Source: Streptomyces sp. GKU 895 (lineage in GTDB: Bacteria; Actinomycetota; Actinomycetes; Streptomycetales; Streptomycetaceae). From it: DNA of 45,712 nt. The stretch is from positions 1 to 45,712 of the forward strand of contig MWJO01000067.1 of the NCBI GenBank assembly GCA_002027195.1. Reading direction: 5' to 3'. Positions within the stretch are counted from its first letter, which is position 1. Every line of letters begins with the position of its first letter. Below are positions 8,395 to 16,826 of this stretch, piece after piece. A program made the translations under genes and the position numbers. The notes under the pieces are model-generated. The model was not told the DNA's origin. It made no database searches and worked only from the letters and a program-made list of their open reading frames with translations.

Positions 8395-9576
8395 TCAGTG
8401 GGTGCCGGACACCATCTCGGGCCGGCCGGCGCGGTCGGGTCCGGTGCGCAGGACGCCGGCGGCCACGGCGGTGGTGGCGCACAGCAAGGTGAGCAGGAGG
8501 AAGGTGTGGTTGAGGGCGAGAAGGTGGGTGAGCCAGCCGATGACGGCGGGGCCGGCGAGCATGCCGAGGTAGCCGAGTCCGGCGACGCGTGAGACGTTGG
8601 CGCCGGCGGCCGCGGGGTCGGCGTGTCCGGCGGCGCTGAACAGCTGCGGGACACAGCCCGACAGGCCCAGGCCGAACAGGGCCCAGCCGGTGAAGGCGGC
8701 CCACAGCCACGGGCCGAGGGCCACCAGGGTGATGCCGGCGGCGGCCATGACCGCGCCGTGGCGCAGGATCGCCAGGGAACCGAACCGGGTCGCGAGGCGG
8801 TCGGTGAGCAGCCGGCCGACGGTCATGGCCGCGGCGAAGGTGCCGTAGGCGAAGGCGGCCGTGCCGGCGGACGCGCCCAGGACGTCCCTGAGGTGCAGGG
8901 CGCTCCAGTCGTTGGCGGCGCCCTCGCACAGCATGACCATGAGGGCGAGGGCGGCCAGCAGCCAGACCCGGCCCGTGGTGCCGCTGCCCTCGGCGGGCGC
9001 CTCGGCGGGAGCGGGGGCGGCTGCGGGCAGGAGGGCTCGTGCGGCCATGAGGGCGATCACGATGCCGACGGCTCCCGTGGCGGCCATGGCCGCGGCCGGG
9101 TGCAGACCCGCGGCCGCCGTGCCCGCTCCTGCGAGTGCGGCGAGGACGCCGCCGACGGAGAACGTGGCGTGGAAGCCGGACATGACGGGACGGCCGTACG
9201 CCTTCTCCACGTGCACGGCGTGGGCGTTCATGCTCACGTCCAGGCAGCCGTTGCAGAGCCCGAAGACCAGCAGCGCACCGCCCAGCGTCCACGGATCGTG
9301 GGCGAGACCGGGCAGGACCAGGGCCGCGCCGCACAGGACACCGCCGGCGGGCACCACGATGCGCGCGCCCAGCCGGTCGGTGAGGGGACCGGCCACCTGC
9401 ATCCCGACGAAGGTCCCGAGCCCGAGCACCACCAGCAGCCCACCGAGCGTGGCGTGGCTGATGCCCACGCGCTCCTCGATCGCGGGGATCTGCACCACCC
9501 AGGTGCCCAGCAGGGTGCCGCACAGGACGAAGTAGACATAGGTGGCCGCGCGGGCGGCTCGGAGGGGACGGTCCAT
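8395..9576 (-). CDS. MFS transporter
   Basis: A 393-residue major facilitator superfamily protein with about 12 hydrophobic spans. The loop after span 2 has GPLTDRLGARIVVPAG, an MFS motif-A-like signature, repeated weakly in the second half (GRLLTDRLATRFGSLAILR). The family resembles YbjJ-type transporters of unknown substrate. I start at ATG 9576 (MDRPLRAAR); an upstream in-frame ATG at 9603 would place the N-terminus across a likely operator. It is divergent from a DeoR-family gene, with two matched inverted repeats between them, so it is probably controlled by that regulator and transports the sugar, nucleoside or related ligand that the regulator senses; this is inference. Confidence 0.88.
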   Translation of the reverse strand: MDRPLRAARAATYVYFVLCGTLLGTWVVQIPAIEERVGISHATLGGLLVVLGLGTFVGMQVAGPLTDRLGARIVVPAGGVLCGAALVLPGLAHDPWTLGGALLVFGLCNGCLDVSMNAHAVHVEKAYGRPVMSGFHATFSVGGVLAALAGAGTAAAGLHPAAAMAATGAVGIVIALMAARALLPAAAPAPAEAPAEGSGTTGRVWLLAALALMVMLCEGAANDWSALHLRDVLGASAGTAAFAYGTFAAAMTVGRLLTDRLATRFGSLAILRHGAVMAAAGITLVALGPWLWAAFTGWALFGLGLSGCVPQLFSAAGHADPAAAGANVSRVAGLGYLGMLAGPAVIGWLTHLLALNHTFLLLTLLCATTAVAAGVLRTGPDRAGRPEMVSGTH

Positions 9577-9590
9577 GCCGACACCGTAAC

Positions 9591-9607
9591 GAACATTACC
9601 CATGTTT
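9591..9607. promoter_or_regulatory. Operator-like inverted repeat 1 (DeoR/MFS intergenic)
   Basis: GAACA-N7-TGTTT, an almost perfect 17-bp dyad. Its centre is 32 bp, about three helical turns, from the second copy at 9623-9639, so two protein dimers would sit on the same face of the DNA. Location between divergent MFS and DeoR genes supports autoregulation. Confidence 0.6.
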
Positions 9608-9622
9608 GAAAGCTCGGAAAAT

Positions 9623-9639
9623 GAACAGATTGCTTGTTC
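9623..9639. promoter_or_regulatory. Operator-like inverted repeat 2 (DeoR/MFS intergenic)
   Basis: GAACA-N7-TGTTC, a perfect dyad with 5-bp arms and the same 7-base spacer as the copy at 9591-9607. A lone half-site TGTTC follows at 9652-9656. Likely binding site for the adjacent DeoR-family protein. Confidence 0.62.
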
Positions 9640-9665
9640 GTTTCTCGATGGTGTTCAATCGCGGC

Positions 9666-10426
9666 ATGAGCAACGCAGACCGGCACGGGCTGATCGCGAA
9701 GACCGTCAGGGACTCCGGCCGCGCCACCGTCCAGGAACTGGCCGAGCTGACCGGTGCCTCCGAGATGACCATCCGGCGTGACCTCGACACCCTCGCCGCC
9801 CAGGGCGTCCTCGAACGCGTCCGCGGCGCGCCCGCACCCTGCTGCTGCGCGGCGAGGAACCCCCCTTCGCCCTGCGCGCCCACGAGGCGGTCGCCGCCAA
9901 ACAGCGCATCGCCGCCGAGATCTGCGCCCTCGTCGCCGACGGCGAGACCGTCGTCCTCGACAGCGGCACCACCTGCCTGGAGGCCGCCCGCCTGCTGCGC
10001 GAGCGGCCCGTCACCGTGATGCCCCTGTCCCTGCAGGCCATCCACCTGCTCGCCGAGACACCCGGACCCGCCACCCTCGTCGTGCCCGGCGGCCGGCCCC
10101 GTGCCGCCGAAGGGGCCCTCACCGGCCCCCTCACCCTCGCCTCCCTGGCCGCGCTGCGCTTCGACACCGCGATCATCGGCTGCTGCGGGCTGACCGCGGC
10201 CGACGGCCTGACCGCCTACGACCTCGATGACGCCGCCGTGAAAAAGGCGGCCATCACCTCAGCCCGCCGCGTCATCGCCGCCGCCGACGGCAGCAAACTC
10301 GGCCACACCGCCCACGCCCACGTCGGCCCCGCCACCGTCGTGCACACCCTCGTCACCGACCTCACCGCCCCCAGCGACGAAGTCACGGCGCTCGAGGACG
10401 GCGGCACGGTCGTCCGCACCGTCTGA
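9666..10426 (+). CDS. DeoR/GlpR-family transcriptional regulator (one frameshift)
   Basis: About 253 residues after repair. The N-terminal HTH is MSNADRHGLIAKTVRDSGRA, VQELAELTGASEMTIRRDLD with the family RRDL signature; the C-terminal DeoR sensor domain contains IAAEICALVADGETVVLDSG and DAAVKKAAITSARRVIAAAD. The frame breaks at 9821-9832: restoring one G in the GGCGCGCCC tract gives the smooth reading ERVRGGARTLLLRGEE. The ATG at 9666 was chosen for homology of the start; an in-frame ATG at 9648 is possible, and neither has a strong ribosome site. DeoR regulators sense phosphorylated sugars; the likely target is the divergent MFS gene. Confidence 0.85.
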
Positions 10427-10438
10427 GCCCGTGCCCTC

Positions 10439-10458
10439 GCCGTCGGCCCGCCGACGGC
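10439..10458. terminator. Hairpin between convergent deoR-type gene and icmF
   Basis: GCCGTCGGC (10439-10447) and GCCGACGGC (10450-10458) are perfect 9-bp complementary arms with almost no loop (in practice 8 bp with a 4-base loop). Located 12 bp after the regulator stop and 42 bp from the end of the convergent mutase gene. Confidence 0.6.
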
Positions 10459-10500
10459 TCCCAGCCGGGTGACGGTGTCCCTCTGTTGTCCCGTCCCTGG

Positions 10501-13500
10501 TCAGACGTTGCGGCGGTACTGGCCGCCGACCTCGAAGAAGGCCTCGGTGATCTGCTGAAGCGAGCAGACGCGGGCGGCGTCCATGAGGACGGCGAAGACG
10601 TTGTCCCCGCTCACCGCCGCCTCCTTGAGGGCGGCCAGGGCGGCGTGGGCCGGCTCTTGATGGCGGGTCTGGAAGTCCCGGACCCGCTCCAGCTGGGACT
10701 GCTTCTCCTCCTCGGTGGCGCGGGCGAGTTCGACGACGGCGGGCTCGGCGGTGTCGGCGTGCGGGCTGCGGAAGGTGTTGACGCCGATCAGGGGCAGGGT
10801 GCCGTCGTGCTTGCGCTGCTCGTAGAGCATCGACTCGTCCTGGATGCGGCCGCGCTGGTAGCCGGTCTCCATGGCGCCGAGCACACCACCGCGTTCGCTG
10901 ATCCGCTCGAACTCCTGCAGGACCGCCTCCTCCACCAGATCGGTGAGCTCGTCGATGACGAACGAGCCCTGCAGGGGGTTCTCGTTCATCGCCAGGCCCC
11001 ACTCGCGGTTGATGATGAGCTGGATGGCCAGGGCGCGGCGCACGGAGTCCTCGGTGGGGGTGGTGACCGCCTCGTCGTAGGCGTTGGTGTGCAGGCTGTT
11101 GCAGTTGTCGTAGATCGCGATGAGCGCCTGGAGCGTGGTGCGGATGTCGTTGAAGTCCATCTCCTGGGCGTGCAGGGACCGGCCCGAGGTCTGGACGTGG
11201 TACTTCAGCTTCTGGGAGCGGTCGTTCGCGCCGTACTTCTCCTTCATCGCCACCGCCCAGATCCGGCGGGCGACCCGGCCGAGCACCGAGTACTCGGGAT
11301 CCATGCCGTTGGAGAAGAAGAACGACAGGTTGGGGGCGAAGTCGTCGATGTGCATGCCCCGGGCGAGGTAGGCCTCGACGTAGGTGAAGCCGTTGGCCAG
11401 GGTGAAGGCGAGCTGGCTGATGGGGTTCGCGCCGGCCTCGGCGATGTGGTAGCCGGAGATGGACACCGAGTAGAAGTTGCGGACCTGGTGGGCGATGAAC
11501 CACTCCTGGATGTCCGCCATCATCCGCAAGGAGAACTCGGTGGAGAACAGGCAGGTGTTCTGGCCCTGGTCCTCCTTGAGGATGTCGGCCTGCACGGTGC
11601 CGCGCACGGTGGCGAGCGCGTGGGCGCGCAGTCCGGCCGCCTCCTCGGGCGAGGGGTCCCGGCCCTCCGTGGTGCGGAACTTCTCGATCTGCTGGTCGAT
11701 CGCGGTGTGCAGGAAGAACGCCAGGAGGGTCGGCGCGGGCCCGTTGATGGTCATGGAGACCGAGGTCGTCGGCGCGACGAGGTCGAAACCGTCGTAGAGC
11801 GCCTTCATGTCCTCCAAGGTGGCCACCGAGACACCGGAGGTGCCGACCTTGCCGTAGATGTCGGGGCGTTCGTCGGGGTCGCGGCCGTAGAGGGTGACGG
11901 AGTCGAAGGCGGTGGACAGCCGGGTGGCCGGCTGGCCCTCGGAGAGCATCCTGAAGCGGCGGTTGGTGCGGAACGGGTCACCCTCGCCGGCGAACATCCG
12001 GGCCGGGTCCTCGCCGTCGCGCTTGAAGGGGAACACCCCGGCCGTGAAGGGGAAACGGCCGGGCAGGTTCTCGGCGCGCCAGAAGCGCACCAGTTCACCG
12101 TGGTCGGTGAAGCGGGGCAGGGCGACGCGGGGGATCTTGTTGCCGGACAGGGACTCGCGGGTGAGCTTGGTGCGGATCTCCTTGTCGCGGATCGTCACGA
12201 CCTGCTCGTCGCCGGAGTACGAGGCGACGACGGCGGGCCACCCGTCGATCTGTTCCCGGACGTCGAGCGGGAGCCGCCTGTGGGCGTCGTCGAGCAGCGC
12301 CTGGACGTTCCCGGCGTCCGAGCCCGCCGCGACGAGCTCGTCCTTGACCGCCGCCAGGCGCTGCACCCGCCGGGCCGCCTCGGCGAGCCGCGCGGTCTCC
12401 GCGTGGTACGCACGGACGGTGTCGGTGATCTCGGCGAGGTAGCGCACCCGGTCCGCGGGGACCACCTGCCGGATGCCCGAGGAGTGGCGCACGTCGACCG
12501 GTGCCAGCGCGCCCTCGGAAAGCGGCAGCCCCTTCTCGGCCAGGGCGGCCCGCAGATGCTGGTAGAGCGCGGTCACGCCGTCGTCGTTGAAGGTCGCCGC
12601 CGAGGTGCCGTACACCGGCATGTCCTCGGGCCGCATGCCGAACGCCTCGCGGTTGCGGACCAGTTGGCGGCCCACGTCGCGCAGCGCGTCCTTGGCGCCG
12701 CGCCGCTCGAACTTGTTGATCGCCACCACGTCGGCGAAGTCGAGCATGTCGATCTTCTCCAGCTGCGAGGCGGCGCCGAACTCCGGCGTCATCACGTACA
12801 GCGAGGTGTCGACGAACGGCACGATCGCCGCGTCGCCCTGACCGATGCCCGGCGTCTCGACGATCACCAGGTCGAACCCGGCGGCCTTCACGACGTCGAT
12901 CACCTCGGACAGGTGCTCGGGCAGCTCGTGGCTGCCGCGGGTGGCCAGACTCCGGAAGAACACCCGGTCGCCGTCCAGGGAGTTCATCCGGATCCGGTCG
13001 CCGAGCAGGGCACCACCGCCGCGGCGGCGCGTCGGGTCGACCGCGATCACCGCGATCCGCAGCTTCTCCTGCTGGTCGACGCGGAACCGGCGCACCAGTT
13101 CGTCGGTCAGCGAGGACTTGCCCGAGCCGCCGGTGCCGGTGATGCCGAGCACCGGTACCACCCGGGCCGCGGCGGAACGCAGCCGCTCCAGGAATCCCGT
13201 GGGCAGTTTGCCGAGTTCGGCGCCGGTGATGGCGCGGGCGATCGCGAACCGGTCACCGGCGAGCACGGCGGCCGGATCGGCCGGCCCGCCGTCCCAGAGG
13301 TCGAAGTCGCAGTCCCGCACCACCGAGTTGACCATGCCGGCGAGGCCCAGCCGCTGCCCGTCCTCCGGGGAGAAGATGGTCACCCCGCTCCCGCGCAGCC
13401 GGGCGATCTCGTCGGGCACGATGACGCCGCCTCCGCCGCCCACCACCCGGATGTGCCCCGCTCCCCGGGAGCGCAGCGACTCGACCAGGTACTCGAAGTA

Positions 13501-13728
13501 CTCGACGTGCCCGCCCTGGTAGGAGGAGACCGCCACGCCGTGTGCGTCCTCCTCCAGCGCCGCGTCCACGATCTCCCGCACCGACCGGTTGTGTCCGAGG
13601 TGGATCACCTCGGCGCCCTGGGACTGGAAGATGCGCCGCATGATGTTGATCGAGGCGTCGTGCCCGTCGAACAGAGCCGAGGCGGTGACCAGGCGGACGG
13701 GGTGCACGGGTCGATGCAGAGCGCTCAT
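10501..13728 (-). CDS. icmF: Fused isobutyryl-CoA mutase (IcmF), adenosylcobalamin-dependent
   Basis: A 1075-residue three-part protein. Residues 1-145 are the B12-binding Rossmann domain (DGHDAS at 21-26, the DxHxxG-type motif whose His ligates cobalt, and VVGGGGGVIVPDEIA); residues about 160-420 are a MeaB-like G-protein chaperone with the P-loop GTGGSGKSS at 198-206, the switch ETPGIGQGD and the base-recognition NKFE; residues about 500-1075 are the mutase TIM barrel (YGKVGTSGVSVATLEDMKAL, ILKEDQGQNTCLFSTEFS, YHVQTSGRSLHAQEM). The ILKEDQxQNTCxFST form is typical of isobutyryl-CoA rather than methylmalonyl-CoA mutases. It interconverts isobutyryl-CoA and n-butyryl-CoA, linking valine breakdown to fatty-acid metabolism. 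Monocistronic; a perfect palindrome overlaps the promoter region. Confidence 0.95.
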   Translation of the reverse strand: MSALHRPVHPVRLVTASALFDGHDASINIMRRIFQSQGAEVIHLGHNRSVREIVDAALEEDAHGVAVSSYQGGHVEYFEYLVESLRSRGAGHIRVVGGGGGVIVPDEIARLRGSGVTIFSPEDGQRLGLAGMVNSVVRDCDFDLWDGGPADPAAVLAGDRFAIARAITGAELGKLPTGFLERLRSAAARVVPVLGITGTGGSGKSSLTDELVRRFRVDQQEKLRIAVIAVDPTRRRGGGALLGDRIRMNSLDGDRVFFRSLATRGSHELPEHLSEVIDVVKAAGFDLVIVETPGIGQGDAAIVPFVDTSLYVMTPEFGAASQLEKIDMLDFADVVAINKFERRGAKDALRDVGRQLVRNREAFGMRPEDMPVYGTSAATFNDDGVTALYQHLRAALAEKGLPLSEGALAPVDVRHSSGIRQVVPADRVRYLAEITDTVRAYHAETARLAEAARRVQRLAAVKDELVAAGSDAGNVQALLDDAHRRLPLDVREQIDGWPAVVASYSGDEQVVTIRDKEIRTKLTRESLSGNKIPRVALPRFTDHGELVRFWRAENLPGRFPFTAGVFPFKRDGEDPARMFAGEGDPFRTNRRFRMLSEGQPATRLSTAFDSVTLYGRDPDERPDIYGKVGTSGVSVATLEDMKALYDGFDLVAPTTSVSMTINGPAPTLLAFFLHTAIDQQIEKFRTTEGRDPSPEEAAGLRAHALATVRGTVQADILKEDQGQNTCLFSTEFSLRMMADIQEWFIAHQVRNFYSVSISGYHIAEAGANPISQLAFTLANGFTYVEAYLARGMHIDDFAPNLSFFFSNGMDPEYSVLGRVARRIWAVAMKEKYGANDRSQKLKYHVQTSGRSLHAQEMDFNDIRTTLQALIAIYDNCNSLHTNAYDEAVTTPTEDSVRRALAIQLIINREWGLAMNENPLQGSFVIDELTDLVEEAVLQEFERISERGGVLGAMETGYQRGRIQDESMLYEQRKHDGTLPLIGVNTFRSPHADTAEPAVVELARATEEEKQSQLERVRDFQTRHQEPAHAALAALKEAAVSGDNVFAVLMDAARVCSLQQITEAFFEVGGQYRRNV

Positions 13729-13771
13729 GGGGGCCTTCCCGGCAGGGCGTGGTGGTGCGGGACACAGAAGA

Positions 13772-13789
13772 TACTAGGACGTCCTAGTA
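13772..13789. promoter_or_regulatory. 18-bp perfect palindrome upstream of icmF
   Basis: TACTAGGAC followed directly by GTCCTAGTA, a perfect dyad with no spacer, centred 52 bp before the icmF start. On the icmF strand the sequence TAGTAT at 13771-13776 could serve as a -10 element, so a bound protein would block the promoter. The form (continuous 16-18 bp dyad) suits a TetR-family repressor of acyl-CoA metabolism, but no such gene is adjacent. Confidence 0.65.
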
Positions 13790-13919
13790 AATCAGTGGAA
13801 GTGGCTGCCGTCACACGTCGATGGGCAACGGCTGACCGGACATGCGAATGGTTGTACGCTCCCGGAGACGCCCTTGACCTGCACAAAGCGGGCAGGGAGC
13901 AGACGAATCGGGAGTTTCC

Positions 13920-14339
13920 GTGTTCCGAACCATGTTCAAATCCAAGATCCACCGCGCCACCGTCACCCAGGCCGACCTGCACTACGTGGGATCGGTGACC
14001 ATCGACGCGGACCTGCTCGACGCCGCCGACCTGCTGCCCGGCGAGCTCGTCCACATCGTCGACATCACCAACGGTGCCCGCCTCGAGACGTACGTCATCG
14101 AGGGCGAGCGCGGCTCCGGGGTGATCGGCATCAACGGGGCAGCCGCCCATCTCGTCCATCCCGGCGATCTGGTGATCATCATCAGTTACGCTCAGGTGAC
14201 CGACGCCGAGGCGCGGGCACTGGAACCCCGGGTCGTGCACGTGGACCACGACAACCGCATCGTGGCCCTGGGCGCGGATCCCTCGGAGCCGGTGCCGGGC
14301 TCGGACCAGGAGCGCAGCCCGCAGGCCGTACCGGCCTGA
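13920..14339 (+). CDS. panD: Aspartate 1-decarboxylase
   Basis: A 139-residue pyruvoyl-dependent enzyme that makes beta-alanine for pantothenate and CoA. It is made as a proenzyme and cleaves itself between Gly24 and Ser25 (HYVGSVTI), Ser25 becoming the pyruvoyl group. Lys9, Tyr22 and the NGAAAHLVHPGDLVIII segment match the family. GTG start (VFRTMFKSKIHR) with purine-rich GGGAG about 8 bases upstream. Divergent from icmF; the following small gene lies 31 bp downstream and may be co-transcribed. The C-terminal tail after residue 120 is longer than in Escherichia coli but usual in actinomycetes. Confidence 0.95.
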   Translation: MFRTMFKSKIHRATVTQADLHYVGSVTIDADLLDAADLLPGELVHIVDITNGARLETYVIEGERGSGVIGINGAAAHLVHPGDLVIIISYAQVTDAEARALEPRVVHVDHDNRIVALGADPSEPVPGSDQERSPQAVPA

Positions 14340-14370
14340 GGCACACACGGCCGACACCAGGAGCGTGCCC

Positions 14371-14718
14371 ATGAGTGACGACATCGAGATCCGCGACGAC
14401 CGGCCGGCCGGCCGCCTGGAGGCGATCGGCGGCGGCGAAGTCGTGGGCCACATCCAGTACTTCGTCCTCGAGGCACCGGCGCGCGCCCTGGTCCCCGTCC
14501 ACACGATCGTGGAACCGGCCCACGAGGGGAAGGGCATCGCGGGCTCCCTGGCCCGCGAGCTCTACACCATCGCCGCGCGCGAGGGCGTGCCCGTGGCACC
14601 CCTGTGCCCGTACGTCGTCAAGTGGGCCGAACGCCACCCCGACGAGGCCCCGGCCGCCGACCCCGAGCTGCTGCGCGCGGCGAAGGAGTGGCTGAAGGCC
14701 CACCCGGAGGGTTTCTGA
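14371..14718 (+). CDS. GNAT-like N-acetyltransferase (YjdJ/Acetyltransf_CG type)
   Basis: A 115-residue protein of the short GNAT-like group. It contains the typical order: GRLEAIGGGEVVGHIQYF, then VPVHTIVEPAHEGKGIAGSL with the acetyl-CoA-binding loop, then PLCPYVVKWAERHPDE, the signature C-terminus with the CPYV and the RHP motif. ATG 14371 has GGAG 8 bases upstream. It sits 31 bp after panD. Substrate unknown; homologues are short proteins with unproven acetyl acceptors. Confidence 0.88.
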   Translation: MSDDIEIRDDRPAGRLEAIGGGEVVGHIQYFVLEAPARALVPVHTIVEPAHEGKGIAGSLARELYTIAAREGVPVAPLCPYVVKWAERHPDEAPAADPELLRAAKEWLKAHPEGF

Positions 14719-15106
14719 TGCCGCCGTACGAGTGACTGGCCCGCCGCGGACCGGGTAGGCGGGGGAGAAGTCCAGAGCCGACGTTCCCCTGGCTGAGGAC
14801 ACGATGACGAACCCCGACCCCTACCGACCGGTCCACCGACCCGACCCGGCCCACCCCGACCCGGTCCCGAGCCCCGCAGCCCCGAACCGACCCCACCACC
14901 GGCGGGCCCGACGCCGGGCCTCCGCAGCCCCGAACCCTCACCGATCCACGGCCCGGAACCGGTCCCAACCCGGAACCCGGCCCACCGTTGAGCTGAGGGA
15001 CGTGCACTTGATGACAGCGGGCAGACTCGACGCGGCAGGGCGGCGGGACGCGCGACCAGCCCCCCACGCCCCTGCAGGCGCACCGCAAACCGAGTCGGCC
15101 TCTTCC
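14719..15106. other. Gene-free, C-rich spacer with short repeats
   Basis: No supportable gene between the GNAT-like gene and the end of gnd. The + strand from about 14805 to 14995 is strikingly C-rich and G-poor, built of CCGACCC-like units, with a 15-bp direct repeat CCGCAGCCCCGAACC at 14874-14888 and 14922-14936 (48 bp apart) and several CCCGGAACC copies. A possible start ATG at 14804 reads a Pro/His/Arg-rich chain that continues across gnd antisense and is not credible as a gene. Confidence 0.5.
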
Positions 15107-16545
15107 TCAGGCGTCGACCTCCGACCGGTCTCCGCCCCACAGCGTGTGGAACGAACCGTCCCGGTCCACCCTGCGATACGTGTGCGCCCCGAAGAAGTCC
15201 CGCTGGCCCTGCGTGAGCGCCGCAGGCAACCGCTCCGCGCGCAGCGCGTCGTAGTACGCGAGCGCCGCCGAGAAGCCCGGCGTCGGCACTCCCTGGCGCG
15301 TGGCCGCCACGATCACTTCGCGCCAGTCGTCCTGCGCGTCGGCGATCTCGCGGGCGAACGTCTCGTCGGACAGCAGGCTCGGCAGATCGGCCCGGGCGTC
15401 GTACGCGGCGCGGATACGGTCCAGGAACGCGGCCCGGATGATGCACCCGCCGCGCCAGATCGCGGAGACGGCACCGAGGTCGATGTCCCAGTCGTACTCC
15501 TCGCGCGCGGCCGCGATCTCGTGGAAGCCCTGCGTGTACGACACGATCTTCGAGGCGTACAGCGCCTGCTCGACCCGGTCGGCGAACGCGCCCGCCTCCG
15601 CCTCGCTCAGCGGCGTGGCCGAGGGCCCGGCGAGGCCGCGGGACGCCTCGCGCAGCGCCGCGTGCCCGGAGAGGGAGCGGGCGAAGACGCCTCGGCGATG
15701 CCGGACACCGGCACGCCCAGGTCGAGGGCGATCTGCACGGTCCAGCGGCCGGTGCCCTTCTGCTCGGCCTGGTCCACCACCACGTCCACGAAGGGCTTGC
15801 CGGTGGCCGCGTCCACGTGGGACAGCACCTCCGCGGTGATCTCGATCAGGTAGGAGTCGAGGCGGCCGGTGTTCCAGGTCCGGAAGATCTCCGCGATCTG
15901 CGCGGGCGAATAGCCGGCGACATCGCGCAGCAGCTGGTACGCCTCACCGATGAGCTGCATGTCGGCGTACTCGATGCCGTTGTGCACCATCTTCACGAAG
16001 TGCCCGGCGCCGTCGGCACCGACGTGCGTGACGCAGGGCGCGCCGTCCTTCGCCTTCGCGGAGATCTTCTCGAGCATCGGGCCGAGCGAGTCGTACGACT
16101 CCTTCGAGCCGCCGGGCATGATGCTGGGCCCGTTGAGCGCGCCCTCCTCGCCGCCGGAGATGCCGGTGCCGACGAAGTGGATGCCCTTCTCACGGAGTTC
16201 GCGCTCGCGGCGCCGGGTGTCGGCGAAGTGCGCGTTGCCACCGTCGATGATCATGTCGCCGGGCTCCAGGAGCGGGGCGAACTCCTGGATCACCGCGTCG
16301 GTCGGATCACCGGCCTTGACCATGATGACCAGCCTGCGCGGCCGCTCCAGGGCGGCGACGAACTCCTTGGCGGTCTCGGCGGCGATGAAGTCGCCCTCGC
16401 TGCCGTGCTCCTCGACGAGGGCGTGCGTACGGGACGCCGTCCGGTTGTGCACCGCGACCGTATAGCCGTTGCGGGCGAAGTTGCGGGCGAGGTTACTGCC
16501 CATGACCGCGAGGCCCGTGACGCCGATCTGCGCTGTAGTGCTCAT
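15107..16545 (-). CDS. gnd: 6-phosphogluconate dehydrogenase, decarboxylating (one frameshift)
   Basis: About 479 residues after repair. It oxidises 6-phosphogluconate to ribulose 5-phosphate and CO2 with production of NADPH in the pentose phosphate pathway. The N-terminal Rossmann domain starts IGVTGLAVMGSNLARNFARN; the signature IIDGGNAHFADTRRRE and the catalytic region GTGISGGEEGALNGPSIMPGG and HFVKMVHNGIEY are intact, as are the C-terminal SAIWRGGCIIRAAFLD and the tail. The frame breaks at 15687-15694, where GAGGC-GTCTTC should read GAG GCN GTC TTC (IAEAVFARSLSGH); one base is missing. A housekeeping-type enzyme with every other motif intact argues for a sequencing error. Confidence 0.92.
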
Positions 16546-16826
16546 ACCGTCTGCTCCCAAAGATCCAGTGGATCGCGTAGGTCGTGTATCGGTTATGCCG
16601 GTGGTGCCGGTCGTGCTGGTTAGCAGCCTACGCAGATACGGATCGCGGGCCCTGTCCTGTTCAGCTGCGCAGTTTCCCGGACGGCGCGGAGTGCAGCCGT
16701 CGTAGAGCCGCCAACGTCCCTTTGCGGGAACGGTATTCGGCAAGAGGCGGCCGATTGCTGTCTTGTCATGGCCTGTTCGGGGCGCTTACTTTTGGCCCTT
16801 CTGACGTACGTCGTAGGGGGAGCTCC

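Noticed and set aside
9576..9603. ATG 9603 as the start of the MFS gene
   Set aside because: It places coding sequence over the first operator dyad and has no ribosome site; the family-like N-terminus begins at ATG 9576.
10486..13998. A 1170-codon open frame on the + strand across icmF
   Set aside because: It is the antisense shadow of a high-GC gene: the minus strand reads a complete three-domain IcmF, while the + frame has low-complexity Val/Gly/Arg/His composition and no motif.
14804..15853. A 349-codon + frame starting in the C-rich spacer and crossing gnd
   Set aside because: It overlaps well-supported gnd antisense for most of its length and has only Pro/Arg/His low-complexity sequence.
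16546..16826. A ydaO (cyclic-di-AMP) riboswitch before the Rpf-type gene
   Set aside because: Looked for because of the rpfA precedent, but no convincing conserved motif pattern could be read in the gap.
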